The notes under the pieces: generated by a model
Databases searched by the model: none
The model's input: the letters and a program-made list of their open reading frames with translations, nothing else
Told to the model about the DNA's origin: nothing
Translations under genes and position numbers: made by a program
Shown here: positions 21,818 through 32,941 of the stretch, piece by piece
Layout: the number at the start of each line of letters is the position of its first letter
Position numbering within the stretch: the first letter of the stretch is position 1
NCBI GenBank assembly: GCA_016490735.1
Contig: JAEMWC010000266.1
Coordinates: forward strand, 320,001-384,000
Reading direction: 5' to 3'
Length of the DNA: 64,000 bases
Source of the DNA: Pachyseris speciosa
Lineage: Eukaryota; Cnidaria; Anthozoa; Scleractinia; Pachyseridae

Positions 21818-24800
21818 CATAATAATCCAACATGGCGGCCATACTCCACCTGGCCCAGCTGACCAGCTACTTTACAGCGTACATCTTTGATACTGGACAT
21901 CCATCTTATAGCCAATTGACACCTGTCAAAACAAGGTATCTGCTGACCAGTGTAACGTGACCATATCGCGGGCTCAAGTTAAGACCTCATCGAGGTCAGC
22001 TGTTTTTTTGAAGTTGACCGCTGACCAGGTACTAGCTTTCGATTGGATCGCAGGCTCAAGCCAAGTGTGGGACACCCAAACCAAATCGAGGCCGTTAAAA
22101 TTTTTCGCGCGCTTTCTGCGGCTGGTAATTTCACATTCAGTTGGTTTCCTTATTTTGAGCAAAACAACTTCATCTTCTTCGATCGAAGTTTGTCTTTCGC
22201 GTAAAAAGCATAAAGATCAAGACCTTGTCAAAAGATACTCCGGAAGGTGAATTTTCAAGTGATGAAAGGAAGGACGGAAGATTTTTCTCAGGAAAAGCTT
22301 CAAAGATTGTGCGGTTGAAAACAGTATAATTCAACGCTTCAAGGGCTTTCACTTCACCGCGGCATCTTGCATCTCACCAAGAAAAGTCACTTAACAGTTC
22401 ACCGGTATTAATGGGAGGAATGAGTAGCTCAAACTCTGTGGAAGAAGCTCTTTCTTTGGACAAACCGTTTGCTATTTTTGCGGATGCTTGTTTTTACTTT
22501 ACTGAAGCTTACGCATTTTCAAGTGGTAGAAACCTCTACAACACAGGACAGTGAGGTAAATTAAATAAATAGAAGCTTAACATTTGGTTTAATCGTTGTT
22601 ACTTTTGTTCAGGAATGAAACTTGTATTTTTCTCTCAAATGGATATAAATAACAATCATCTGTACTCGTTTTGGACGCAAAGAAGTAGTTGAATTGTTTG
22701 TTTGTTTTGTTACGTTGTTTTCCTTGCAAGCAAACGAGTGTTTTTACTCGGCTTGGCTGACTGTTTTTCGACCTTGGTTCCTCACAGTAGTGTTAAGAAA
22801 CTTTTGCCCTTATCTTATCAACACGTAATTGCAATGAGTCCTCGTAAAATTTAGCATTAAAGGGGGAGACTCGAGCTCGAGTAAAAATAAAAAATCCGAT
22901 CAAATGCATGTGCATGTGCACTTCTCAAAATCTGACATTAAGTTTTCAAAATGCTGCGAAAACAGTCAAAACCCAGCGCGCTTCACTTCGTCAAGTCTTT
23001 AAGAGATCTTCGTCGAAAGCAGCCTGTAAACAACAATTAAGTTTCGCCGTCTTTAAACATGTCGTTTGTTTGAACCGGTAAGAATCAGCGTTTGGATGTT
23101 AAAAACAGCGAAATGGGTTGACTGGCTGGCTGGTTTTGATAAATTTTAAAGTGGACGGGTCTGCGAGAGAAATGCTCGTTTGGTTTGGCAAGCGCTTTCT
23201 TCGTTATCTGGATGATGTTTTGCCACTGAGAATCATTAATTGAAGAAGGTTCTTCGGAAGACATGGGAAGTAACAGTAAAACCATCAAAGCACTTAAGTG
23301 TTTTGTGTAAGCCAAGGAAAGATTTTGTGGGAAATGGCTCTATTATTCAGCTCTGTCGCATTCCGAGTGATTGCTGTCTCAGTGATTCCTGTTGACTGCT
23401 CTAAACGATCAGGTACGGACCTCTTTTTTGTCTTTTCTACGGACATTTATGTCAAATCTGCTAAGGAAGTTTTCTAGCTTAATACAAGATAGTTTTGTTA
23501 CCTGTCCAATTTCTGCACCTTCTCCAAGAATCTTCGAAGTAATATTATTCATATTGTGCTTTGTTTTCTTGTAATAAGTCTTATGTTTGTTGTTATATTG
23601 TTTCTGAACCGCGGTCAATTCCTGTTGACTGCTGTAAACGAAGAGTTTGTTCCCTTTATTTTTTTTTCTAGGGGCATTTATGTCAAAATAAATACCGATT
23701 TTCCTAGCTTTATCATTACAAGCTATTTTAATTACTAGCTAGTCTTGTTTAATTTCTCCACCTTCTCCTTCTTCGAGCAAACACTCTCCGGCATCGTACT
23801 TTGTTCGCTTGCAGTGTTTTTGTTTTTGTTTTGTTTTTTTTTTTGATCCGCTTTGAATCCCTTTACGCTTTCATCTCAAAGTAGTTAGACTCAAGAATGT
23901 CCGTCTTTTTTTTTTCTTTTTTGCAAACGTTTACTATCGAAAACTCTTCGTTTTCCCTGCTGCTGCTCAATTGTTTTGGACACAAATTAAACTGGCCCAA
24001 ATAAACTCTTGCGAAGTTGCTCGGTGAGAGTGTGCAGCTCCGATTCTAGGCTTGGCATGGCTAAATATATATATGGCCTTCGGCTTTTCTTTTTTTAATC
24101 GCTACATAACAGACTGGAATGGTGTTCCATCGAACATCATGCATGCACCTTCTTTAAGCAGTTTTAAGTCTTATCTATTACATTATTAGTGTCAATTTTA
24201 AATCAGATGTAGCTTGTGAGTGACAAGTATGTAATTTAATTAGGTTTGCTTTGGATTACTTCATGATTTTTAGTCTCAATCTCAAATCAGGGGTGACTTG
24301 TAAGAGATAAGTATTTGATTTAATTTGATTAGGTTAGCTTTGGGCCACGTTTAAATTTCACCTCTTAGTTTTTAGAATGTGTAATATTAGATAATATTCT
24401 TTGTATGGGAATTTATTTTCTCCCAATTATTCTCCAGTCATGCACTTTTTTGTTTTGTATCAACTTAGTTGTATTCACATGACAAAGTATTATTAAACTT
24501 AAAACTTAAAATTAAACTTAAAGTAAGCTCTTTCTCACCAATGAACACATCCTTTGGACTTCCTCCTCCTGCATACAGTCTTTCAATTAATTTTATTAGT
24601 AGCTGGTCACACCAATCTTGTGGGATGTTTGGATGACATTTGGTATTAATGTTTAATGGAATCTCTGATGTTTGATGAAGTATGTTAAGATCAAGTTAAG
24701 ATGGCTAACGGATTTCCAGCACTTTTGCTTTGATGAATCACCTTGATAGTGGTATCAACCAAATGCCCAATATATTATTATCAAGTTGTTTCGTCTTGCA

Positions 24801-25742
24801 CTTAACTGGCCAGAAGAGCAGCTGCATTTCTTTTTGAAAACACTGTAGGTGCATTGAGTGATGAGCTTAATGTTAGCAAGCAGTTTTTTTTTTGTGATAG
24901 TAACGTCAAGAAGTAATTGATCAAAATAAATATCTTGGTCTTAATTCATGGCATCTAAATATTTTTATTGATTTCCATGTATCTTTCTTTCATAATTTTT
25001 GTGAGGCATACATATATCCAGAGGATACACAATTTCCGATTTCTGACTGTCTCATGGGAGGCTGTGGATAATTGAAATTGCATTCATTATGAAGTGATGA
25101 TCTGAATCACTATATATCTGATGTGATACTGATTCCAAGGAGCAATCACCAGGCTTCTCCACCAATTTCTAGTGGCTCTAAACCATACCTAAGTAGCTAA
25201 GTATGTAACTAAGTTGCCTACAGTTGAACGGGGAAACAGACCTGTCCTTAGGTATTGCTCTAAGATGTTAAGAAATGTTTTGTTTTAAAAATTTATAGAT
25301 GAAAACTAGCTTTGCAGGTTCTTTTTTACACAAGGTATTAAAGATTATTTTAAAAAAAACCTAACTCAATATTTTTATTTTGCTTTTTTAACATCTCCAA
25401 ACTCAGTTTGGAAAGGAATTTACCTTACTCAATAGAACGCTTGTTTTTAGGAGGGGTGGGGGTCCAAATTCGTAAAAGGGGATTCATATCTGCTAGCAGT
25501 TCTGGACTAGGGGGTCCAAATCTGATCCACAAGCAGATCTGGACTGGAGGGTGCAAATCCACGTGGGGTCCAAATCCACTGTGCCACTGGCTCAGATCAC
25601 CTTTCCATACTATTTTCTACAGCATTGGGTCTGTAGCTTGAGTGAGGTCAGATGGGTGATATGACAAGCAGACTATATGTAAATGCTAGTAGAAAAAGAA
25701 TCCTTTTGGAGCTCCGCTTTTAGGCTTGGCTAAATATATATA
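21602..25742. mobile_element. Candidate 4-kb interspersed element bounded by GGAGCTCCGC motifs
   Basis: The left part begins after a TTTA repeat (21608-21643) with GCGGAGCTCCG (about 21646). Near 25705-25742 the complementary GGAGCTCCGC is followed by TTTTAGGCTTGGCTAAATAT. A diverged copy of the latter end lies at 24035-24074, so a nested or partial copy is likely. There are CGA repeats near 21763-21781. No transposase or replicase is recognised. Weak boundary evidence only. Confidence 0.35.
24080..24533 (+). pseudogene. LINE RT C-terminal tail plus 3' UTR fragment
   Basis: Plus-strand translation from about 24094 reads NRYITDWNGVPSNIM, then APSLSSFKSYL and a stop at 24187-24189. This is the usual shape of the last residues of a non-LTR reverse transcriptase (an NxLP-like motif, then a short basic/hydrophobic tail). 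About 340 bp of AT-rich 3' region follows, ending in repeated AAACTTAAA. 5'-truncated and dead. Confidence 0.55.
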
Positions 25743-27224
25743 TTATGTTATCACCGGGGTAAACAGAAAATGAACAATCATTTCCTTTCTGGCGAGGCCA
25801 TTGTCCATCACTGAGTGAGGAACTTGATATGGTTGTTGTTGTTCCAAAAAAAAAAAAACGATTTCTTAAGAAATATTGACATTAGGTCTTTCAATTGTTA
25901 ACTTCGATTTGGAAATGTCCTGGTAGTTTTCCCTTAATCTATGATTATGGAGCCCTTTTTTATCATCAAGTGACTCGCCTTATTTTGTGAAATGTATTTT
26001 TAAAATGCGAGTACCAAATGCTAAGTTAATACCATGGTCAAGTGCTCGCAATTGAACATGGTTTATGGTAGTTACGGTCCAATGGATCTCGGGTTACCGC
26101 AAAGAAACGGTAACCAAAAGACGCTTAAGTGGAAATTTTCAATGAAATGATCTGCCTCCTCGTTAGTTGAAATGTAGTTATTTGCTTCCTTTTTTGATTA
26201 AAATTCCCATTGCAAAGTGTTTTGTTGCTCAGTTTGGTGCAAAGGAAGGTGTGAAACAAATGCACTGATTACAAATAAACTGTAACTAATAAAGACAAAC
26301 AGGTTTAAATTTATATATAGAATTTATGCACTCAAAGACACCACGAGCTGACTCTTTCAAGGGGTGAAAGGGCTCTGTTATTTTGGAGATGTCAAAAGAT
26401 CGTCCATTGATTTGTCTGATTTCATCTTAGCTGTGATCATTTTTTTGTCCCAGAGCAATGTTGAAATATTGTTCCTCCCTAAACGCATTTACCTGTTTGA
26501 CATTGCGAAATTTTCACTTTGCTTAATGTTTACCTATGGGTTTTTGTCTCATCTTCATTGTTTATAAATTGTAAGCGAGGAAATATTGTTCCGTAAATAC
26601 GTTTCGTTCCTCATCTTGGCAGGGGTGTTGACTTTGTATTCCGGTGAAAAGGTCTTGCTTAATATTTTCACGCCCTCCCTGATCTGATTTTACACAAAAT
26701 GACAGCGATAAGCTTCATTCGACAGGGTACCGCAAAGCAAAGATCACCATATCGAAACTGCAGTGCTCGTTAACTGCAATCCTGGAATCTCAGACGTCTT
26801 AGAGCTTTACAACTGGAAACGAAAATGGGACATACACGTGACATCCGAAATTCACACTATGACAACCGCTAAGGCTACTATTGAAACCTTTCTGCAGTTC
26901 TTTCGTGGCCCTGTTTGTTTCGGAACAGTTTGAAAAACAATTTGTTGGTATCCTTTTTTTGTGTTCTATCTTTAGTTTACTGAAAACAGACCGAAATCTG
27001 AAGCTGCAACAGTTATCCTAGATATTCCAACTTTTGTCGGTTTTTATTTTATATTCCTGATATGTTTTGACTGCTTTATGTGAATTAAGAATTTTCTTAT
27101 TGACACATGACAGAGTTTTCGTTTTGTTGGCGTCATAAGGTAACCTTTATACGCATAGCACGGATACGGCAAGCTAAAGATAATAATGTTTTTGGTAATA
27201 GCAAGAGTAGATATCTGTCATTAG
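25743..27224. other. Gene-free stretch
   Basis: No gene, RNA gene or clear element end is supported. There is an A run at 25846-25858. Confidence 0.45.
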
Positions 27225-27950
27225 TATATACTAAAACAGTGGATAGCGTTGAAGGCGCGCTCTGATTAGCTAGTCAAACTCCGAATATCCTTTGCTATTT
27301 ACATCTGCGCAACTCGCGAGTTTCGTGCTCCCTCGTGTGAATTTTGAAAAAAAAAAAAATGGCGTCCCGGTTTGCATCCGTGACAAGCGAAGAAATCATC
27401 CAAATTAACGACGAAACAGCCCCTGGAAACACAAAGAAAGCGACTATATTTTGGTTTCGCCGTGTTTAAAGGTAATGGTTTATGTTTTTAACCCAGAGTT
27501 TATCGATAAAAACCAATGAGAAAGGTTTTGTTTACAAATGCAAATTAATCTTGCCTAACCTCACTTGTTCACTAGAAAAGCAAAGTAGAATGATAATTTT
27601 TTACAGAATGGTTTCAAATATACAGAGAATTTGCAAATCTATTTGAAGAAATGTCGCCACCAGAACTAAACAAATGTCTTCAGAAAGTTTATCTGTCAGA
27701 GCGAAAACGGGCGGCTTGTTTTTTTTTGTTTTTGTTTTTTTTTTTTTCAGTCCTCAGCGCGCAGGACTATATGAATTAAAATCAATTTTTTGTGGTGTAT
27801 ATTATCTCACTGTTTTAGTATGTACTAAAACAACTATTCACCTCAGTGTCGGTGGCTAGCGGTGCAGATTTACCTCACGCTTCGCGGCTCGGTAAATATC
27901 CACCACTAGCCACTTCCACTTCGGTGAATAGTTGTTAATTATTATCCCAC
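27225..27950 (+). mobile_element. Crypton-like element remnant with terminal hairpin
   Basis: Bounded approximately by TACTAAAACAGTGGATAGCG on the left and by a strong hairpin on the right (27829-27941). The hairpin arms read TATTCACC...GGTGGCTAG and CTAGCCAC...GGTGAATA. Contains two exon remnants of a tyrosine-recombinase-type gene (next entry). The exact ends are uncertain. Confidence 0.45.
27359..27720 (+). pseudogene. Crypton/KIAA1958-like recombinase, N-terminal exons
   Basis: Exon 1 (27359-27471) begins MASRFASVTSEEIIQIN and ends at donor GTAATG. Its last codons are out of frame by one base. Exon 2 starts after TTTTTACAG at 27607 and reads EWFQIYREFANLFEEMSPPE, then LNKCLQKVYLS. This combination is the N-terminal signature of the cnidarian KIAA1958/QRICH1-like proteins related to Crypton tyrosine recombinases (recognised from memory). 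The catalytic domain is missing: the coding part runs into a T-rich tract at about 27720. It is a truncated, dead copy. Confidence 0.55.
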
Positions 27951-29040
27951 CCATTGTAGGTAACAGTGTCCAGGTATGATCATGGGGAACTCGATGCTCG
28001 TCGTTCGCTCATGACAGATACTCTGCGAGTCACGCAGTTTCATGTGTCGGGGAAAAACTGGCGCAATAAATTCAGTGAAATGTGTACTTTGTGATCAGTG
28101 TGTTAAATACAACGATTTTCAATTCAGTGCCGTACAACCAAAACCAAAGTAATTACGCCAGCCAATCACAACGGACGCAAGCAGGGTGATGAACCAATCA
28201 GAACTCGAAAGAATTAACCAAGCGCGGAAAAGTGCGCGCGAGCATGACACGATTGCGGCGCGAGGTTTGCCAGCCAATCACAGAGCATGGTAACGCAGAA
28301 CAGAAGGAAACGCGAATTAATTTCGACGATCAACATAAAACCGCTCTAATAAAACAATTATCCTACTCAATCTCGAGAAGCTGATTGTGTTAACCCTGCC
28401 TACGGCCTCGTCACCAAATTATCCTATCCCGATATTCTCCGTGTTCCGCGACATAATTGTTGCTACCATCGCTATGGTAACAGCTGCTACTTGGAAACCA
28501 ATGGGAAAACAAACTTTGTTACCTCCATCCCTCCTTCCTTCCTCCCTGCCTCCCTCCCTCCCTCACTCCCTTCCCCCTCCATAATTCCTTCCCTTCTTTC
28601 TTCCTTCCTGCCTTCCTCCCTCCTTCCCTCCCTCCCTCCATAATTCCTTTCTTTCTTCCCTCCCTCCCTCCTTCCCTCTTTCTCTCCTTCCTTGTTCAAT
28701 TGATTGCTTGTTTCTTTCATTCATTCTTTCTTTTTCTTAAATTGTCTTCTCTCTCTTTCGTCGTTTCTTTGTTTCTGTTCTCTTTGTTTTCATTTTGTGT
28801 GATCAATGGGGGACAATTTTTTATCCAGGTTGAAACAATTCTCACTCCAAAGCTCACCCTATAGTCTATTTTTTGACGGATCCAAACGAGAGTGCAGCTG
28901 TATTGATTCACATGCGTTGACTCTGAAAAGCCTCGATTTTCATAATGTACCTCAAAGCAAAAGCCTTTCAAAGAGACAATTGTGAATAAGCGGCCATTTC
29001 ACCTCTCTAGCATTGTACCCAAATAAAGAACGGCAAGGTC
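27951..29040. other. Gene-free stretch with CT-rich tract
   Basis: A CCTT/CCCT polypyrimidine tract at about 28518-28750 produces Pro/Ser and Lys/Glu/Gly pseudo-frames on the two strands. No gene is supported. Confidence 0.75.
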
Positions 29041-29045
29041 TAGTT

Positions 29046-29910
29046 ATGAGGGAGAACTTGAGCGTCAGTGCGACTCTTATTGGTAACAGCAGCATCGAGA
29101 ACAGTGACGTTGCAGTGCCTCATTGTTTTATGTTCACTAACCGCGTTGCGCTGAAGGTGCTCACGATCGCTGTTTACAGTGCTGTAATGGCCATTTCTGT
29201 CGGGGGAAACAGTTCATGATCATTTTAGCCTTTCTCTTCTACAAAAGCAAAGACCATGAGGAATACTGTAAATTGTTGAGTAATGAAAATAGTCTTCGCA
29301 GACTTTCTGGTCACCTTAATCCCCGCATGGTGGCGCGAATTGTTCATGGCTTGAAATGGTCAGCGGGCGGGACCATAGGACACATCATCTGCAAAATTGT
29401 GTCTCTGTCCCAGGCACTTAGTTTTTGTCACTGGCTGCTCGATCTCCAATGCTGTACGCCGTAAAGACAGCTCTTTTGCCTTTCAGCGAGCCTGGTTGCT
29501 TTTGGTTTTACTATTTGAGCTTTCCAACTGAAGAAGCCAGAAAGTTTTACCACAAGTTTATGTTCATCACTTTCTACGGTCTTCCTCTCCTCTGCATAGC
29601 AACGCTGAATACATCAATATTCAGCCTTCTAAAGCTTGGACAAATTTAGGGTTGATCAGCAATGCTTTTTTGAAGGGATCGAGCTTTAGCTATGAACAAG
29701 AAAGTCACAAGAACGATGCTCACGGTCACTACAGGGTTTCTAGTTTGCTGGTTATTATATTTCACTGCGATGCCACTGGAGGAGTTTTGCGTTGTTATTA
29801 TATCGTCCGAGATACATTTTCCCAGGATTTTCTTGGGAAATTTGAACAGCGCTTGTAACCCAGTTATCTGTTTAGTATTCAGCAAAAATAGATGGTGCCA
29901 CGGTTATTGA
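29046..29910 (+). pseudogene. Second class A GPCR pseudogene
   Basis: Starts with an N-terminal segment bearing NLS and NSS sequons. TM1 ends GGN followed by a frame change into IILAFLFYK. A loop and TM3 part contain MVARIVHGLKW and CKIVSLSQALSFC. The TM5 region contains FYGLPLLCIATLN. TM6 is RTMLTVTTGFLVCWLLYF. TM7 contains NLNSACNPVICLVF, an NPxxY variant. TM2 and TM4 are not recognisable, so there are deletions as well as at least three frameshifts. It is in the opposite orientation to the receptor remnant at 20.6 kb and not obviously its recent duplicate. The ligand class is unknown. Confidence 0.75.
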
Positions 29911-30006
29911 CACCATATTAACTGGGGAGCAAACACGGCTAATATTGCATTAATTGTATTGGATTTTGACAAACTTTGAAATGCTTTATCATGGATACAA
30001 TAGACG

Positions 30007-30034
30007 TTATTCATAAATGGCTGCCAATTCATTA

Positions 30035-30065
<31 letters not shown>

Positions 30066-30177
30066 AACCTCGTTACCATGTGCTAAATTAAAAAGAATTC
30101 CTGCACTAATATGAGGCTTGGTAGGCTAATTTGCACAATAACAAAGGAAAAATAAAGCAGCCGCCATTTATGAATAA
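30007..30177. mobile_element. Foldback MITE (171 bp)
   Basis: Near-perfect inverted arms of about 65 bp beginning TTATTCATAAATGGC and ending GCCATTTATGAATAA, with TGCAAATTAGCCTACCAA in both arms. Too short to code. Confidence 0.75.
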
Positions 30178-30872
30178 GGTCTATGAGGTGGATTTCCGCA
30201 GCGAAAATGTCTTTCGAAAGACATTTGTTCTGACATTATTTTCATGAAGTATAAAAGAACAAATTCAGGCTACAACGACCGTAAACGAATTTTTAAGATT
30301 TCATACAAACCAGAACTTAACCCTCAAAATCTAGGGACTGTACATAGTTTGGATTACGCATGGGCTAGAGGAACAGCAGAGGAACAACGTTTTTGTTTGT
30401 TTGTTTGTTTGTTGGTTTAAGCTTGAAGATGCATGTCTACCTTTAACCGTCCTCGGAGACCTAGCGGCAGATAGTCGGGATAAGAGGAAGACGTTTACTG
30501 GAAAATTCGGGATTAGGGAAAGTTTGCAAGAGGGGCCGTCTTGTAAATCTTTGCTAATTCCGAATTCCCATGAAGCGTCTTCATCCCATCCCGACTATCT
30601 CGGCCCCTGAGTCAACTTAGATGTGCAAAAGTTTAACTTCGCTCTTTGTCGCCAAGCCGTTTGTTTAGACGATAAATCGAACAGATGTGATTCTACTCCA
30701 AGCCAATTTATTTTACCGATTTTGTAGTCTTACATGAATTCTCTCAAAATGTTACAAAGGTTTTGGAGTTTTCATTTTCGCTCATATTGCTTTGTTGCTA
30801 AAATAGTGCAGTTCCTTATCATTCAGTTTTTCCACTTTGTTTAAATTCAACGAAAAGAAAAAAAAGATACGA
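30178..30872. other. Gene-free stretch
   Basis: Contains a short TTTG repeat at 30390-30414 and otherwise nothing recognisable. Confidence 0.5.
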
Positions 30873-30875
30873 TTA

Positions 30876-31292
30876 GGCCCGATTCAGGCGCCAATCTTTT
30901 CTTGACCCGAACATATAATTAATTCGAATTTGGACCGGCCCAATTGACAGAAAATTTTACGCCTGTTGAACTTAAAAAAAAGAAAAAAAAAAGCATTTTA
31001 CAGGCGTTCCTAAAACAGTTCCAGTCCCAGTTCCAGTTCCAGTTCTGAGTAAAACTGCTTAAATCATCATGTACAATACATGAATTCATGCATTATGTTC
31101 GGCACATGAAAAGTTTGGCGTCTGAATGAAAGCCGTACCAAAGTCGAAATTTCCGCCTCATTCAGTAAAGGACGGCTGAGTTCTTCTAAATTAAAATAGC
31201 CGTTCTTAATTGATTCAGACGCTGAACTCTTCATGTACTCAATTGAATGCATTAGGTTCAGCTCATGAAAATTACGGCGTCTGTATCGGGCC
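30876..31292. mobile_element. PIF/Harbinger-like MITE, TTA TSD
   Basis: Flanked by TTA (30873-30875 and 31293-31295). The termini are GGCCCGATTCAGGCGCC and, inverted, GGCCCGATACAGACGCC. The interior has two further related arms around ATTCATGCATT/ATTGAATGCATT. Non-coding. Confidence 0.75.
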
Positions 31293-31295
31293 TTA

Positions 31296-31350
31296 GTCGG
31301 CTTATCGTTCTAAATAAGAATGTGCTAAGTACCAATGTTCCAACTCTCTG

Positions 31351-31414
<64 letters not shown>

Positions 31415-32428
31415 TTGTTCTCATTTTATTGCACTCTTTACAGTTATAGTTGTACAGATAAACAGTTTTTAAGTTACGCGTGCTGTTATTGGATATTCCT
31501 TAAATCAACTATAAACCACTGCAATATATATGAATTACATTCACCTGGACACAGTACCCGAATCCATCGACTCCATTGGCTACTTTTATTAATATGCGGC
31601 CCCATCATCTCTGCATGCTTGGTTCATGCATGGTTTGTCATTTACTCACTTTGCCGTTTAAGTGCAGGTTTTAGTCTGAACCCTTTCTGCTACTAACTCT
31701 TAAATCAACGCTTATGACATACACTTGTATAATAAGAAAAACAAAGGCAAAAAGAAAAACAACAACAACAACAAAAAACAAAAACAAAAACAAAAACAAA
31801 AGAAAAAGCACATGTATATATAATTAATTAAGGTAGGCCGAGTTTTTCTTCATTTCCGAGAATCAAAAGCTGTCGGTTTTTGTGCACGAATGTAACAAAA
31901 TTAATGTCATTCTCGTCGAGTTTGCATATTTAGGCATATTTCTAAATTCACTTCTATTTAAATCAACTAAGCTTAAACGAAGCTAACTCTTACAAGTGCT
32001 ACAACTTATCTACCCCCTTTAATCCGTAAAGTTCTACGCTCAAGAAATTAAGGCTAGGGGTTAATGTGGAAGTGGCGAATATTGCCCATTCATGCTATTT
32101 TCTTGAATATTTGAGAATGATGTCATTTTTTTCTATCTGCTTTTTTGTTCTTTCCGTTGCTTAAGTGTTGGTTTGTGATTTGAAAACAAAAAGTAAAATT
32201 ACAGCTCAATTAAAACTCTTAAAGAAGCGACCGTTCCAGCAAAATCCTGCCCAAAGAGATATTTCTAACGTAATGTAGATCTACGTTGTTTAAGTCACAT
32301 AATTCCACCAACAACCTTTGTTCTGATTACAGTGGTCTGTGACAGTGCATTATGCACAGCCTCTATATTACAGAATGTAAGAAAAGTGGTTTCGTTTTGA
32401 ATGAATTAGTTTCAAAGTATTACCAAAC
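31296..32428. other. Gene-free stretch 3' of the mosaic gene's last visible exon
   Basis: An ATT run (31349-31414) produces a false Ile-rich frame. A-rich simple sequence lies at 31736-31806. A following fibrinogen exon was looked for on the minus strand and not found. Confidence 0.5.
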
Positions 32429-32441
32429 TACCGACCAAATA

Positions 32442-32938
32442 GCAAGCAATGAAAACGTAAAGCTTGTGGGATGTGGCTGGAGTGACAAGGATACTTAACA
32501 AATTAATGTGATCAAGTAAGCTGAAGCCACTCAAAAGGCACTAAGGCCACAAGGTAGCGGGCATTACCCCTTAAATCTACCAAAGTAAAGATTGAGCCCA
32601 AGCATTAGCAGCTGTCCATGGCTGCTAATGCTTGGGCTCAATCTTTACTTAGCTTACTTGATCACATTAATTTGTTAAGTATCCTTGTCACTCCAGCCAC
32701 ATCCCACAAGCTTTACGTTTTCATTGCTTGCTATATTGATATGTGGGTACTTGAGCCTGAGCATTAGCTATGCCATGCTGATGAGGCGTAACAAGGCCGA
32801 AACAGCTGTCCTTGGCTGCTAATGCTTGGGCTCAATCTTTACTTTGGTAGATTTAAGGGTAATGCCCGCTACCTTGTGGCCTTAGTTCCTTTTGAGTGGC
32901 TTCAGCTTACTTGATCACATTAATTTGTGAAGTATCCT
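32442..32938 (+). mobile_element. Retrozyme-like insertion with 13-bp TSD
   Basis: A 497-bp insertion between perfect copies of TACCGACCAAATA (32429-32441 and 32939-32951). Order on the plus strand: an inverted partial unit (32442-32613); one complete 194-nt unit (32617-32810) running from just after one GTC cleavage motif to the next; and a partial third unit (32811-32938). The complete unit ends in a hammerhead ribozyme. The partial units carry about 60 bp (TTGGTAGATTTAAGGG and following) that the complete unit lacks. No protein is encoded. Head-to-tail ribozyme-bounded monomers with a duplication of this size match animal retrozymes thought to be moved by Penelope-like enzymes (literature knowledge). 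The inverted piece resembles twin priming. Confidence 0.75.
32761..32825 (+). ncRNA. Type I hammerhead ribozyme, intact core
   Basis: All invariant parts are present and in register. CTGATGA is at 32778-32784. Stem II is GGC (32785-32787) pairing with GCC (32796-32798) around an 8-nt loop. GAAA is at 32799-32802. Stem III has two pairs, A32802-T32809 and C32803-G32808, closed by loop AGCT. The cleavage triplet GTC is at 32808-32810, with cleavage predicted after C32810. Stem I has an inner helix, 32772-32777 with 32811-32816 (one T-T mismatch), a 3-by-1 internal loop, and an outer 8-bp helix, GCATTAGC with GCTAATGC. A two-pair stem III is typical of retrozyme and Penelope hammerheads, which may cleave as dimers. 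The ribozyme is antisense to the surrounding gene. Confidence 0.85.
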
Positions 32939-32941
32939 TAC

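Noticed and set aside
28487..28720. Glu/Lys/Gly-rich minus-strand frame
   Set aside because: A polypyrimidine CCTT tract read in one frame.
31265..31696. 143-codon frame with an Ile run
   Set aside because: Spans an ATT microsatellite; no motif on either side of it.
32617..32938. Continuation of the fibrinogen domain inside the insertion
   Set aside because: The sequence repeats itself with ribozyme spacing and lies between target duplications; it is not exon sequence.
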